Assembly (NCBI RefSeq): GCF_000186265.1
Contig: NC_014934.1
Span: forward strand, 3,038,001 to 3,102,000
Reading direction: 5' to 3'
DNA length: 64,000 nucleotides
Source of the DNA: Cellulophaga algicola DSM 14237
GTDB taxonomy: Bacteria; Bacteroidota; Bacteroidia; Flavobacteriales; Flavobacteriaceae
Shown: one piece after another, positions 56,008-64,000 of the stretch
Numbering within the stretch: the stretch's first letter is position 1
Layout: each line of letters opens with the position of its first letter
Position numbers and translations under genes: made by a program
Notes under the pieces: model-generated
Told to the model about the DNA's origin: nothing
Databases searched by the model: none
Seen by the model: only the letters and a program-made list of their open reading frames with translations

Positions 56008-56637
56008 TTATTTGGTATCCGGATTTCCGTCTGTATAATTTATTTGTTTATCTAAAGTACCATCTTTTAAGTAAGTACACCATTCTCCTTCTTTTTTACC
56101 TTTTTTATAACGTCCTTCTTCTTTTAATTCGCCAATTTCATAATAGTAGTCTTTAAAAATGCCATTGCCGGATGTCCCAAATGATGTGCTATAGAGTATT
56201 TCGTTTTTAGTACTGTATACCCTATAATCGCCAGTTATTAGTCCATGTCTCCAATTTTCTTTTTTAACTATTCTATTTTTTTGTTTAGTTTCCCATAGTC
56301 CATTCTTGAATCCATTTTTAAATATTCCTATTTCAATATTTTTATCAGTTTTGTATTTGCTAAAGGGTAGATCATATTGTAATGTCATTCTTGGACCATC
56401 ACTGTCATTTATAATAGAATCTTTTTTAGAGGAGTCTTTGTAAAATATAAGAATGTTATAATCACCTTCTAAAGCAGAATTTACTTCATATTGGTATAGC
56501 GGAATACCTTGTTTAAGAACTATTTTAAAATCATAAGAATTTGTTGGTCTAACATTAATATCTGGAGAGATTCTCTTGTTTTGAGAGGACACTATCGAAA
56601 TCATAAAACAAAAAAATAGCTTTATTATATACTTCAT
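56008..56637 (-). CDS. Secreted MORN-type repeat protein, paralogue B
   Basis: A 209-residue protein with a short signal peptide (IIKLFFCFMISIVSSQ). The N-terminal half (about 20-120) differs from paralogue A, while the C-terminal half from VYSTKNEILYSTSFGTSG onward is almost the same (ELKEEGRYKKGKKEGEWCTYLKDG). The repeats form MORN-like GxYxxGKKEGxW hairpins. A dedicated promoter was not identified. Function unknown. Confidence 0.78.
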   Translation of the reverse strand: MKYIIKLFFCFMISIVSSQNKRISPDINVRPTNSYDFKIVLKQGIPLYQYEVNSALEGDYNILIFYKDSSKKDSIINDSDGPRMTLQYDLPFSKYKTDKNIEIGIFKNGFKNGLWETKQKNRIVKKENWRHGLITGDYRVYSTKNEILYSTSFGTSGNGIFKDYYYEIGELKEEGRYKKGKKEGEWCTYLKDGTLDKQINYTDGNPDTK

Positions 56638-56975
56638 TTGGTGTAAAATTTGATTATATCATCTTGCAATGCCTTCCATTGAAATTTCCAAAAAGATTTT
56701 CTTTTATTAGCATAGTCCATGAAATTTTCTGTTTTTTAAATGTTCATGATATCGGATCTTAGATATTTATTTTGTGTTTAATAATTTAATAATACATACT
56801 GGGACTCTAATCTACAGAAACCTAGATTATTGAACTATAAAGTGCTGCCAAATTTTAATACACTAAATATAGACAATAGTAAGTAAAGACATTTATCTTT
56901 TTATGGAACGTTACCAAAAAAAAAGCACTTTATAGGCGGCCTATAAAGTGCTTTTTAAAAATTAAGAAATTATAA
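56638..56975. other. Intergenic region with duplicated MORN flank and a terminator
   Basis: 338 nt without a gene. It holds the upstream flank of paralogue B, with blocks shared with 55762-56007, and a terminator for the lipoprotein gene at 56917-56958. A CATTTATCTTTTTATGG block at 56892 resembles the blocks near 55078 and 55937. Confidence 0.5.
56917..56958 (-). terminator. Strong intrinsic terminator after the acidic lipoprotein gene
   Basis: A perfect 17-bp stem AAAAAGCACTTTATAGG (56922-56938) / 56942-56958 with a 3-nt loop CGG. On the minus strand it is followed by a T-run, directly downstream of the gene that ends at 56976. Confidence 0.9.
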
Positions 56976-57533
56976 TTACTCTACAGAGACGTCGAAAGAT
57001 ACTAAAATATCGGTTTCTCCTCCTGCACTCTCAATACCATCATTTGGTTTTGTAGGCTCATGACGTAATGTAAACGTTATAGATCCTGTACTTGCTGCAC
57101 CTGTTGTTAATGTAAATTCCGTTCCTAATGGGTTGCCATCGCTGTCATTATTACTGTACGCTGTTGTAGCGTCAAGTCCTGAACTTATCGTATAGAAAAA
57201 TTGGTGCTCATCACTTTCTTCTTCTACTTCTTCCGTAATATCCTCAGCAGGGCTTTCTGTTTCATTTAGCAAAACGATAGCACCATCGTAGGTTGTTCCT
57301 GAAACAAAGTTTCCTGAAATAGTAATTACCGGAGCATCTGATCCATCACCATCTAAATCCCTAGATTGTAAAGTGATGACCTCACTACCATCATTAGGGG
57401 TAAGTGTTACCGTCATAGTCGTAATTACTTCTTCCTCGTTTACAATTTCTGGAGTGTTGTCATCATCATCTGAACATGATGCGAAAGATAATGCTGCTAC
57501 TACTGCCAAACTTAGTGTTTTGATTGTTTTCAT
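56976..57533 (-). CDS. Acidic lipoprotein encoded after the TonB-dependent receptor
   Basis: A 185-residue lipoprotein with lipobox LSFASC followed by SDDDDN, the acidic surface-export pattern. The mature protein is a beta-rich sequence with segments DITEEVEEESDEHQFFYTI and SITFTLRHEPTKPNDG. It has many Asp/Glu and some His, and could bind metal. It begins 22 nt after the receptor's stop codon, so the two are an operon. Pairings of such lipoproteins with receptors are common in flavobacteria; the specific function is unknown. Confidence 0.75.
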   Translation of the reverse strand: MKTIKTLSLAVVAALSFASCSDDDDNTPEIVNEEEVITTMTVTLTPNDGSEVITLQSRDLDGDGSDAPVITISGNFVSGTTYDGAIVLLNETESPAEDITEEVEEESDEHQFFYTISSGLDATTAYSNNDSDGNPLGTEFTLTTGAASTGSITFTLRHEPTKPNDGIESAGGETDILVSFDVSVE

Positions 57534-57555
57534 TGTACTTGTTGTTTTAAATAGA

Positions 57556-59955
57556 TTAATAATTAAATTTAAGATTGAATAAAAGGTTTCTCCCTAAATC
57601 ATCAGCATAATAACGCAAGCTGTTTAGGTAATTTCTGTATCGTGTATTTAAAAGATTGGTAACGCTAAAGCCTAATGTTAGGTTAGATTTTTTAGTAATT
57701 GGAAAATCGATACTTGACCTAAAATTTAATAGGTGATACGCATTAGGTGGTGTGCTAACATCTACTAATTCAAAGGTTTCTGATTGAGCAATGTACACTT
57801 CAAAATTGTTATTTGGATACTCGTTCTGGCGAAAAACATATTCACTTTGTAGGGCTAGCTTCAAATTGTTTTCTTTTAAATTCTGATACTTAATTTCATT
57901 GGTGGTATTCACTGGGGGCATACTAATTAGAGCGCCGTTACTATTACGATCATAGCCTTTTGTTAAAGAAAATTGATGTTTGAATTCAAAATTTTTGATG
58001 AATGCATAGGTAGCATCAATATCAACACCCAATAATTGTGCATTTGTTTGTCGGTATTCCCACACCTGAAAATTTCCTCTTATCGTCTGCTCTACTTTAG
58101 TAGGCTCTATTACTATAAAATTATTGATGTTATTTATAAATGGTTGAATAGTGAAACTAAAAACATCGCCATTTTTCTGTAAGGTTAAAGCAACTTTGTT
58201 GGCAATTTCACTTGAAAAATTTAAATCTCCCAGTTCAATTCTTGAAGCGGAGTGGTGCAAACCTTCACTAAACAATTCAGAAGGGTTTGGTACTCGAGAG
58301 GCCAATGAATAATTGAAAAATAATTTAAGTTTGTCGCTAAAAGAATACGTAGAACCTATTGTACCTGATGCATTATAAAAATTGTATTGAGGATTGGTTA
58401 AAATTTGATTATCAAATTCTTCTACGACAATTTCAGGAAAAAGTTCATCATAATTTCTTTCTTCCCAGAATGAGGTTCTGTAAAATTTGAATACATCCAT
58501 ATAGCTATAATCAAATCTTGCCCCTGCTTCTAGTACCCAATTATCTTGTAGTTGAAAGGTGCCGATGCCATAAACTCCTAAGTCATATTTTTCGTAATCA
58601 GGTATTAACCTTCGAACACCCGTAGATGGATCCGCAAAATTATCTTGATACCTAGCCATAATACCCGATTTTAATGTGGTATTATTAGATAATTTACTTT
58701 CAATATCTAATAGTAAGGTATGTGTTTTTAAAACCAGATCTAATGATGGTTTTTCAGAATCATCACCCACACGAATGTCATATTCAAGCCTATGATTTTG
58801 CTGATAGTCGTATTGTAAGCTTACTTTACCCAAACCAGCGAACTTTTTGAAAGCTTTTAACCGAGCTAATTGATGGGTGATATCTTGTTTGGGATTACCT
58901 ATATCATAGGTAAAATCATTAATAATTAAAGGTGTATTACTATTTATTGCCCTAACTTGATCTTCCGCGCCACCAATGTGTGATGCAGATAAAATTCCTA
59001 TTTTATTTTTGTAGAAGGAGTAATACCCTTCTATTCCATAGTTGAATTTATTAAGTCCAAAACGTAGAGACGCGCTATTTTCAGAGGTGCCAGTATTACT
59101 TAGTATATAATCAGGAGCTTCAAAATCTCCATATCTTTTTCTAGTGCCTTGCAGGGTACCAAACCAGCCGCTATTTGAGCTTTTTGTTAGTTTTGATGTT
59201 AGTGTTGAGCCTCTGCCATTGGAACTTGCTGCAACTATGGTTTTTCCATACAAACTATCTTTGATGAAAATGGCCTGTGGCTCAGTAATAATCACTCCGG
59301 CTATAGCATCTCCACCGTATTGAATGGCTCCAGCACCTTTAATTAGCGTTATGCGATCTGCAGTGTTCACATCAATGTTGGGTGCATGTTCAACACCCCA
59401 CTCTTGATCTTCCATGCGCACGCCATTGTTGATCAGCACTACGCGGCTACTGTGTAAACCATTGATCATGGGTTTGACAACAGTACTTCCTGTATTTAGA
59501 GAGCTTACGCCAGATAAACTATTCAGCGCATCCCCTAAGGATCCATTGCTATATTGTTCAATAGATTCTTGTTCTAATTTGCTTTCAGCTACTGTATTTA
59601 TTTTAGTATTCTCCTTATGGCCTCTAAGAACTATTTCATTTAATTCCTCTAAATGGTGTTCCAACTGGAAATATTTACTCGTATTTCCTTGTACTTTTAC
59701 CTTATAACCGCTGGTTAAGCAGTAGGGATGAGAAATTTGAATAGCATACGTTTGATCACAAAGATTTTGGATGTTAAAATTTCCATTGCTATCCGTGATT
59801 GCTGTTTGTTCTGTTCCTGCAATAATAACAAGCGCTCCAACTAGAGCGGTACCATCATGTGAGTCTGTTATTTTACCCGATAGTGTATTATTGCAATTTT
59901 GCGATATTGATGATAAACTGCTCAATAGCAGTACCATCAGTGCATAAATGCGCAT
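57556..59955 (-). CDS. TonB-dependent outer-membrane receptor, probably metal-related
   Basis: A 799-residue receptor with a signal peptide (LMVLLLSSLSSIS), a CarboxypepD_reg-like N-terminal domain (about 22-100: GKITDSHDGTALVGALVIIAGTEQ), a plug (about 115-225, with SGVSSLNTGSTVVKPMINGLHSSRVVLINNGVRME and LIKGAGAIQYGGDAIAG) and a 22-strand-type barrel ending in FNLKFNY. In the operon it is preceded by a His/Cys-rich small protein and followed by an acidic lipoprotein. That neighbourhood, together with the plug, is seen in flavobacterial zinc/copper uptake loci, so metal uptake is a reasonable inference. Confidence 0.88.
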   Translation of the reverse strand: MRIYALMVLLLSSLSSISQNCNNTLSGKITDSHDGTALVGALVIIAGTEQTAITDSNGNFNIQNLCDQTYAIQISHPYCLTSGYKVKVQGNTSKYFQLEHHLEELNEIVLRGHKENTKINTVAESKLEQESIEQYSNGSLGDALNSLSGVSSLNTGSTVVKPMINGLHSSRVVLINNGVRMEDQEWGVEHAPNIDVNTADRITLIKGAGAIQYGGDAIAGVIITEPQAIFIKDSLYGKTIVAASSNGRGSTLTSKLTKSSNSGWFGTLQGTRKRYGDFEAPDYILSNTGTSENSASLRFGLNKFNYGIEGYYSFYKNKIGILSASHIGGAEDQVRAINSNTPLIINDFTYDIGNPKQDITHQLARLKAFKKFAGLGKVSLQYDYQQNHRLEYDIRVGDDSEKPSLDLVLKTHTLLLDIESKLSNNTTLKSGIMARYQDNFADPSTGVRRLIPDYEKYDLGVYGIGTFQLQDNWVLEAGARFDYSYMDVFKFYRTSFWEERNYDELFPEIVVEEFDNQILTNPQYNFYNASGTIGSTYSFSDKLKLFFNYSLASRVPNPSELFSEGLHHSASRIELGDLNFSSEIANKVALTLQKNGDVFSFTIQPFINNINNFIVIEPTKVEQTIRGNFQVWEYRQTNAQLLGVDIDATYAFIKNFEFKHQFSLTKGYDRNSNGALISMPPVNTTNEIKYQNLKENNLKLALQSEYVFRQNEYPNNNFEVYIAQSETFELVDVSTPPNAYHLLNFRSSIDFPITKKSNLTLGFSVTNLLNTRYRNYLNSLRYYADDLGRNLLFNLKFNY

Positions 59956-59994
59956 AAATATTCTTGATTAAATTTAAAAAAAATGTTTTTTTAA

Positions 59995-60336
59995 TTAAGC
60001 AAGAAAACTAGGAGGGCCCCTTAGAGAAGTGTTGTTGTTATTGAAAGAATTGATAAATTGAGTTGTAAAACTATTGGTTACTTTTAAAGAAAAAGTAGTT
60101 TTTACCAACTCGGGATAAGATGAAAGATCATAGGTGAATGAAAAGAAATGAAAGTCGCAAATATGACAATCAAGAGATTTCTGGTGAATATGGGTATTTT
60201 GGTTATCCTGATCTTTACAGGTAGTGTGCTCGTGGTTTTCAAAAGAATGTACAAATTGAATAGCTAAAGGCAACATCATAAACAACAGTAGAAATACTGC
60301 CGTTAGTGCTTTAGAAATATAATTTGTTTTTTTCAT
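59995..60336 (-). CDS. Small Cys/His-rich exported protein upstream of the receptor
   Basis: A 113-residue protein with an N-terminal membrane/signal segment (ALTAVFLLLFMMLPLAIQF) and a Cys/His-rich region at about 30-65 (FENHEHTTCKDQDNQNTHIH and CHICDFHFF). The end is SLRGPPSFLA. This arrangement of Cys and His is metal-binding in look, and similar proteins sit before metal receptors in flavobacteria, to my knowledge. It starts the receptor operon, 39 nt upstream of the receptor gene. Confidence 0.72.
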   Translation of the reverse strand: MKKTNYISKALTAVFLLLFMMLPLAIQFVHSFENHEHTTCKDQDNQNTHIHQKSLDCHICDFHFFSFTYDLSSYPELVKTTFSLKVTNSFTTQFINSFNNNNTSLRGPPSFLA

Positions 60337-60355
60337 TTTTAGCTATAGCTAGCCG

Positions 60356-60363
60356 CAAATCTA
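60356..60363 (-). promoter_or_regulatory. Flavobacterial -7 element for the receptor operon
   Basis: The minus strand reads TAGATTTG (TAnnTTTG), 19 nt upstream of the ATG at 60336. Confidence 0.55.
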
Positions 60364-60410
60364 AAAAACAAATCAACACAGAAAAAATTTATAGCTCTTA
60401 TTGTAATTCT

Positions 60411-60425
60411 TTAACTTTTTGTTAA
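60411..60425. promoter_or_regulatory. Candidate operator dyad (TTAAC-N5-GTTAA)
   Basis: A short perfect inverted repeat with a 5-nt spacer, 48 nt upstream of the -7 element of the receptor operon. It is similar in style, but not in sequence, to binding sites of Fur-family repressors. Weak evidence. Confidence 0.25.
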
Positions 60426-60466
60426 GTTTTAAAGGAAAATCAATTTTTATTAAATTTTGACGCTGT

Positions 60467-61023
60467 TTATGGAGCCAACATAGCATTTCTAGCTTCGGGG
60501 CTATTGTGACTCGTATTGATGATAAAATCATAGCCATTGATATACGTTCTATACTTATTTTGTTCCATTAGCGTACTGACATCTTGTGACAGTTTAATGT
60601 TGAAAATTTCAAAAAACTATAGCAGCTATGGTTTCTTTGCTTGAAGTAGCATCTACTTGTACGCCTTGAGAGGCAAAAAAATAGCATAAATCACCTCTTT
60701 TATCTGCGGGTACTTGACATCCCATTCGTTTTCATAGGTTTCTATAAATGGGATGATGGTGGCTTGAAATTTTGTTATTTCATCTGTACGAAGCATAATG
60801 AGGCCTAATTCTTTTCCACTGATATATACGTTCTCTCCAGAATCTTCAATACGTGCTAAACCGTCACTAATGTTTTGATTTACTTTTCGGGCACTTTTAA
60901 TATTCCAGCCATCAATTAAATTAATAGTCCATCCTATCTCAGGAGCATGGAAAGTTTTTTCTTCTTTGAACAAGCGTTACTAAATATAACGATTAGGCAT
61001 AGCATAAGAAGTTTGAATTTCAT
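60467..61023 (-). pseudogene. Frameshifted lipoprotein gene
   Basis: Four overlapping fragments of what looks like one lipoprotein of about 180 residues, in three reading-frame changes. The lipoprotein signal (MKFKLLMLCLIVIFSNACSK) begins at the ATG at 61023; the main body, APEIGWTINLIDGWNIKSAR to YPQIKEVIYAIF, runs in another frame (60973-60653); then FASQGVQVDATSSKETIAA in a third; then FEIFNIKLSQDVSTLMEQ and YINGYDFIINTSHNSPEARN in a fourth, ending TAA at 60467-60469. Each change falls in a short A- or T-run (near 60965, 60682 and 60617) and could be repaired by one base. No function is recognised. Confidence 0.75.
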
Positions 61024-61099
61024 ACTGAAGGTAATAGCTATTTTAAATTAGAGGAATACGAAGATTTTGTACCTATTATTTTGGTGAGTTTACTCCCTA

Positions 61100-62236
61100 T
61101 TACCGCTCACTAGGATTCTCAATCTCATTATTTTCAGCTGGGTTTTTTGTAAACGGAAATACAAATTGCCGCGCAAATCCTTTTGGGAATTTTACATCAC
61201 CTAATCCTGTACTTTCTGGCCAGGTTGTTCCCATAGGATAATAGGTTCCGAAGAGCATATCGATAAATGGAAAATGAATAGCGAAGTTTTTATCATAGGC
61301 TTTTGGATCGTCTGAATGATGCCAATGATGGTATTGCGGAGTTACAAAAACATAGCGTAGCAACCCAAAATTTATCCGGGTGTTAGAATGTGCTAAAACT
61401 GCCTGGAAAGAAACAATTACAATATACGTGGTAAAGACAGCCGGACTAAACCCAAATACATATAAGGGTAAGAAAGATACTGCGCGCACCACTATTAAAT
61501 CTACAAAATGGGTTCTAGAACCTGCTAACCAGTCAATGTCTTTGGTAGAATGATGTACGGAATGAAAACGCCATAAATACGGGATTTTATGAAAAAAGTA
61601 ATGACCTGTATATTGAAATAAATCTGATACCAGTAAGGCTAATAACAGTTGAGGTATAAACCATATGCCTTGAATCCATTCTTGAAAACCAGATAACCCA
61701 ATGTTAGAAAAAGCCAATACTGCGGGTAACTGTACTAATACTCCCGTAACTTGAATTAGTAAATGACTAATAATAAAATAAACTAAATCTGTTCTCCATT
61801 CTTCATGAAATTTTGTTTGTGTTAACCGTTTAGGTAAAAATAATTCCATAGGAATGAATATAACCGCAGAAATTAAAATATCTAGCAAGAGCCAATCCAT
61901 GCCAATCGTAAAACGCTTGGAGTCTATTTCTTGGTATTCCGGTAATCCATTAGCAAGAAAAATTGATGCAGCGATGAGGATAATCGCATAGAAACCAAGT
62001 TTTGTTTTTTTGCTGAGAATAAAACTGGTTAAAGCAAAGGCAAAAGATAAGGTAAGGACTATTAAAAAAGCCCACTTTACATAGCCTGGCTTGTAGAGCG
62101 CACGAAAATCTGCTGTAGTTAAATACTCAGGATAGTAAGCACAAATAGTGGTTCCAAAGCAGATTATAGCTAAAAATATCGAGATGTAACCGCTAATTTT
62201 ACCTTCGCCTATTTTAAGTCTTTTATTTTGATTCAT
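61100..62236 (-). CDS. Sterol desaturase / fatty acid hydroxylase-family membrane enzyme
   Basis: A 378-residue integral membrane di-iron enzyme. About eight hydrophobic segments are present, and the histidine boxes are seen in GHYFFHKIPYLWRFHSVHHSTKD (HxxxH and HxxHH) and VTPQYHHWHHSDDP (HHxxHH). It belongs to the FA_hydroxylase superfamily, in which members hydroxylate or desaturate lipids or sterols. The substrate is unknown. It follows, in transcription, the WG-repeat gene by 174 nt. Confidence 0.9.
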   Translation of the reverse strand: MNQNKRLKIGEGKISGYISIFLAIICFGTTICAYYPEYLTTADFRALYKPGYVKWAFLIVLTLSFAFALTSFILSKKTKLGFYAIILIAASIFLANGLPEYQEIDSKRFTIGMDWLLLDILISAVIFIPMELFLPKRLTQTKFHEEWRTDLVYFIISHLLIQVTGVLVQLPAVLAFSNIGLSGFQEWIQGIWFIPQLLLALLVSDLFQYTGHYFFHKIPYLWRFHSVHHSTKDIDWLAGSRTHFVDLIVVRAVSFLPLYVFGFSPAVFTTYIVIVSFQAVLAHSNTRINFGLLRYVFVTPQYHHWHHSDDPKAYDKNFAIHFPFIDMLFGTYYPMGTTWPESTGLGDVKFPKGFARQFVFPFTKNPAENNEIENPSER

Positions 62237-62339
62237 TATAAGTGGTATGTTGGTTGGTATTTTATTTGGTTAAACTTATAACGTAAAATGCTTAAGTTTT
62301 GGTATTTATCGTAATTCTTTATTTTTTAGCACCGAAGGA

Positions 62340-62382
62340 CCGCTATGTTTTATTTTTTAGTATATAAAATAAAACATAGCGG
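62340..62382. repeat. Perfect 17-bp inverted repeat
   Basis: CCGCTATGTTTTATTTT (62340-62356) pairs perfectly with 62366-62382, with a 9-nt loop, in the gap between the WG-repeat and desaturase genes. There is no T-tract on either side, so it is not a standard intrinsic terminator. Confidence 0.7.
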
Positions 62383-62410
62383 TATAGATAGCAATAGAAT
62401 TTAAAATCTT

Positions 62411-64000
62411 TTAGTCCTGTTTAGGGATAAGGTCTCCTTTGTAATTATACGTTTTACTTCCATAATCAAACTTATAAATTCTTCTACCTTGATCATCTTT
62501 ACTTAAAAAATTCATGTAAGATTCTTCAGTGTCTACTAAAACCTTTCCGTTTACGTCTATAAGTTTATATGTTCCATTGAAGCGAGCGGCTGTTATACCA
62601 TCTTCAAACGGTTCTGCAGTTTCATATTTTGGAGGGATAACGCTTTTCCCTTTCGGGTCTATAAACCCAATAAGATCACCATTACTTACTAAAATTCTGT
62701 TATCGGATAATCCATCATAAACTCTAGTAACATTTGGGACTGGTGTTTCATTACCCATCATATCAATAATGAAGTATGAATTATTTCTAAAACCAAAAAG
62801 TATTTCACCTACCTCAGTTAGCTTATCATACTTTTTTGGACCTATAGGCTTATAGTTAGAAAAAAATAGTTCAATGGCATCGTTTTCATCTTCTGGTTGA
62901 ATACCTGCTAATCCATTTTTGTAAGCTACAAGATTATAGACGAGTAGGGTGTCTAAACTTTTGTTTACTCTGTTTAAATGGTAATAATATTCATTATCCT
63001 CATAATAATCGCCACTAATGTTTACAAGACTTATGTTGTCATTTTTTATCTTTATTTGATGCGCTCCGTTTGCATTTAAAAATATAAGCGAATCATCAGT
63101 ACTCATATTAAATAATTCATCTATAGCATTAAAAGGGTGAGTATTGTGTGCTGTAAATTTTACTTTCTCGTTTTCTGTATCCTTACTAAATAATAGTTTT
63201 ATGGCATCTACGTGTCCATAGAAATAATATTCTCGATGGAAGAGTCCGTCCTTATCATTAAAGTAATCAATATTGTTTAAGTGTTTGCGTAAGTATTTTT
63301 GAAAATCTGCGGTACTTTTAAAATCTCCATCATTCAGTTTTTCTTGTACTATTTTCAAATACTTTAACATTTCGCTAAATATACCTTCAGAATCTCCGGG
63401 AGCTATAGTATTGCTAGAAGAACCACTTCTATCTATAAGTTTACCTTCCTTATTATATCCTTGAACTACAAATGGTGATGCTATGGTATCTGAGAGGGTA
63501 ATGTAAGCGTAGTTATTATCCGTTTTTACTAATTTAATCTCACCTCCTTTATAATTAGTTTTATTATTTTTATTGGATACTTCTACACTATCATAATCTT
63601 TTATATAAGCTAACTCGTAAGAAATATCAATGCTATCTATAGGTTTAGCGGTACCCCAACCTTCTCTATCAAAACTAAAATCTACCATATAATTTTCAAC
63701 GCTATCTGTTTTAATTTCGCCAGAGTGATAGTAGATTTTGGTAGGGCTAAAAGTTTGACTGATACCTTGCCCTAATTCTAAAGGTCTTCTTTGATCCGTA
63801 TTTGTAAATGAAAATTTAAGATGACTTTCATAAGATTCAAAATATTGATCAAATACGACACTATTAAATTGATTCAAGGCGTTATGAATACCAGTAGTAT
63901 CGATCTTAAATTCTTCTCCATATTTTTCATCCTCTTTTTTGATGCTTTTGATGCTATTAGAAAAAGAACCATCAAAGAAATTTAAAAAAGCTTCAAATTG
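62411..64000 (-). CDS. WG-repeat-containing protein (partial, N-terminus outside window)
   Basis: The frame is open from TAA at 62411 to the right edge, giving 529 residues without a start. The visible C-terminal part has WG-type beta repeats: GFIDPKGKSVIPPKYETAEPFEDGITAARFNGTYKLIDVNGKVL, the GxIDxxGxxVIPPxYxxAxxFxxGxAxV pattern. The N-terminal part (EEFKIDTTGIHNALNQFNSVVFDQY) is unassigned. An internal TTG at 63877 is not the start, because the frame and similar sequence continue upstream. Probably exported and of unknown function. Confidence 0.82.
   Translation of the reverse strand, partial: QFEAFLNFFDGSFSNSIKSIKKEDEKYGEEFKIDTTGIHNALNQFNSVVFDQYFESYESHLKFSFTNTDQRRPLELGQGISQTFSPTKIYYHSGEIKTDSVENYMVDFSFDREGWGTAKPIDSIDISYELAYIKDYDSVEVSNKNNKTNYKGGEIKLVKTDNNYAYITLSDTIASPFVVQGYNKEGKLIDRSGSSSNTIAPGDSEGIFSEMLKYLKIVQEKLNDGDFKSTADFQKYLRKHLNNIDYFNDKDGLFHREYYFYGHVDAIKLLFSKDTENEKVKFTAHNTHPFNAIDELFNMSTDDSLIFLNANGAHQIKIKNDNISLVNISGDYYEDNEYYYHLNRVNKSLDTLLVYNLVAYKNGLAGIQPEDENDAIELFFSNYKPIGPKKYDKLTEVGEILFGFRNNSYFIIDMMGNETPVPNVTRVYDGLSDNRILVSNGDLIGFIDPKGKSVIPPKYETAEPFEDGITAARFNGTYKLIDVNGKVLVDTEESYMNFLSKDDQGRRIYKFDYGSKTYNYKGDLIPKQD

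Overview
The window is a low-GC stretch of a chromosome from a member of the Bacteroidota, almost certainly a marine or aquatic Flavobacteriaceae. The main evidence is the repeated flavobacterial -7 promoter element TAnnTTTG, the protein families present (DUF922, DUF4105, FAS1 lipoprotein, CarboxypepD_reg-type TonB-dependent receptor, the HGVHSPF-type methyltransferase relative, lipoproteins with a Cys followed by an acidic run) and gene orders such as kdsD-tatC-lptB. I do not name a species. No rRNA, tRNA or CRISPR array was recognised.

Layout. 1-16 kb is mostly housekeeping: a partial FMN-binding protein, guaA, a LysM/periplasmic-binding-like protein, an OsmC protein overlapping a DUF922 protease-like gene, a sugar isomerase-like protein, DUF3820, pyrG, yidC, a two-domain fasciclin lipoprotein, mnmA, a nitronate monooxygenase, mazG and a MATE exporter. 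16.2-20.5 kb is an envelope glycosylation island (PAP2 phosphatase, GT39, a YbhN-like membrane protein and a polyprenyl-phosphate GT2). Then come meaB, ohr, an aldose epimerase, an ECF sigma factor with a putative anti-sigma protein and a DUF4097-like effector, and msrA.

26.6-31.0 kb is the accessory part. An intact IS1595-type insertion sequence (959 bp, imperfect terminal inverted repeats, 8-bp target duplication TTAAATTT) sits just upstream of an M23 peptidase gene. It is followed by a tandem array of about 675-bp units, each encoding a tiny secreted protein behind a conserved leader. A fourth, diverged copy lies further on. The last two copies are each followed, after exactly 2 nt, by an unnoticed 36-39 residue membrane peptide gene. 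This is the best candidate in the window for an undescribed system.

31-47 kb holds a HisKA_2-type histidine kinase, secA, DUF2795, a PduO-type cobalamin adenosyltransferase with a small membrane protein, a shrunken methyltransferase relative, an Uup-type ABC-F ATPase, DUF4105, pssA, lptB, an AhpD-like protein, tatC, kdsD and recQ. 47.2-53.0 kb is a thiamin operon led by a clear TPP riboswitch (thiS, thiC, a ThiE/TenI-like gene, thiE, thiG, thiH); thiD and thiF are not in it. 53-64 kb, mostly on the minus strand, carries an S66 LD-carboxypeptidase, an aldo/keto reductase, two duplicated MORN-type secreted proteins, a likely metal-uptake trio (Cys/His-rich small protein, TonB-dependent receptor, acidic lipoprotein), a frameshifted lipoprotein pseudogene, a sterol-desaturase-type membrane enzyme, and a WG-repeat protein running off the right edge.
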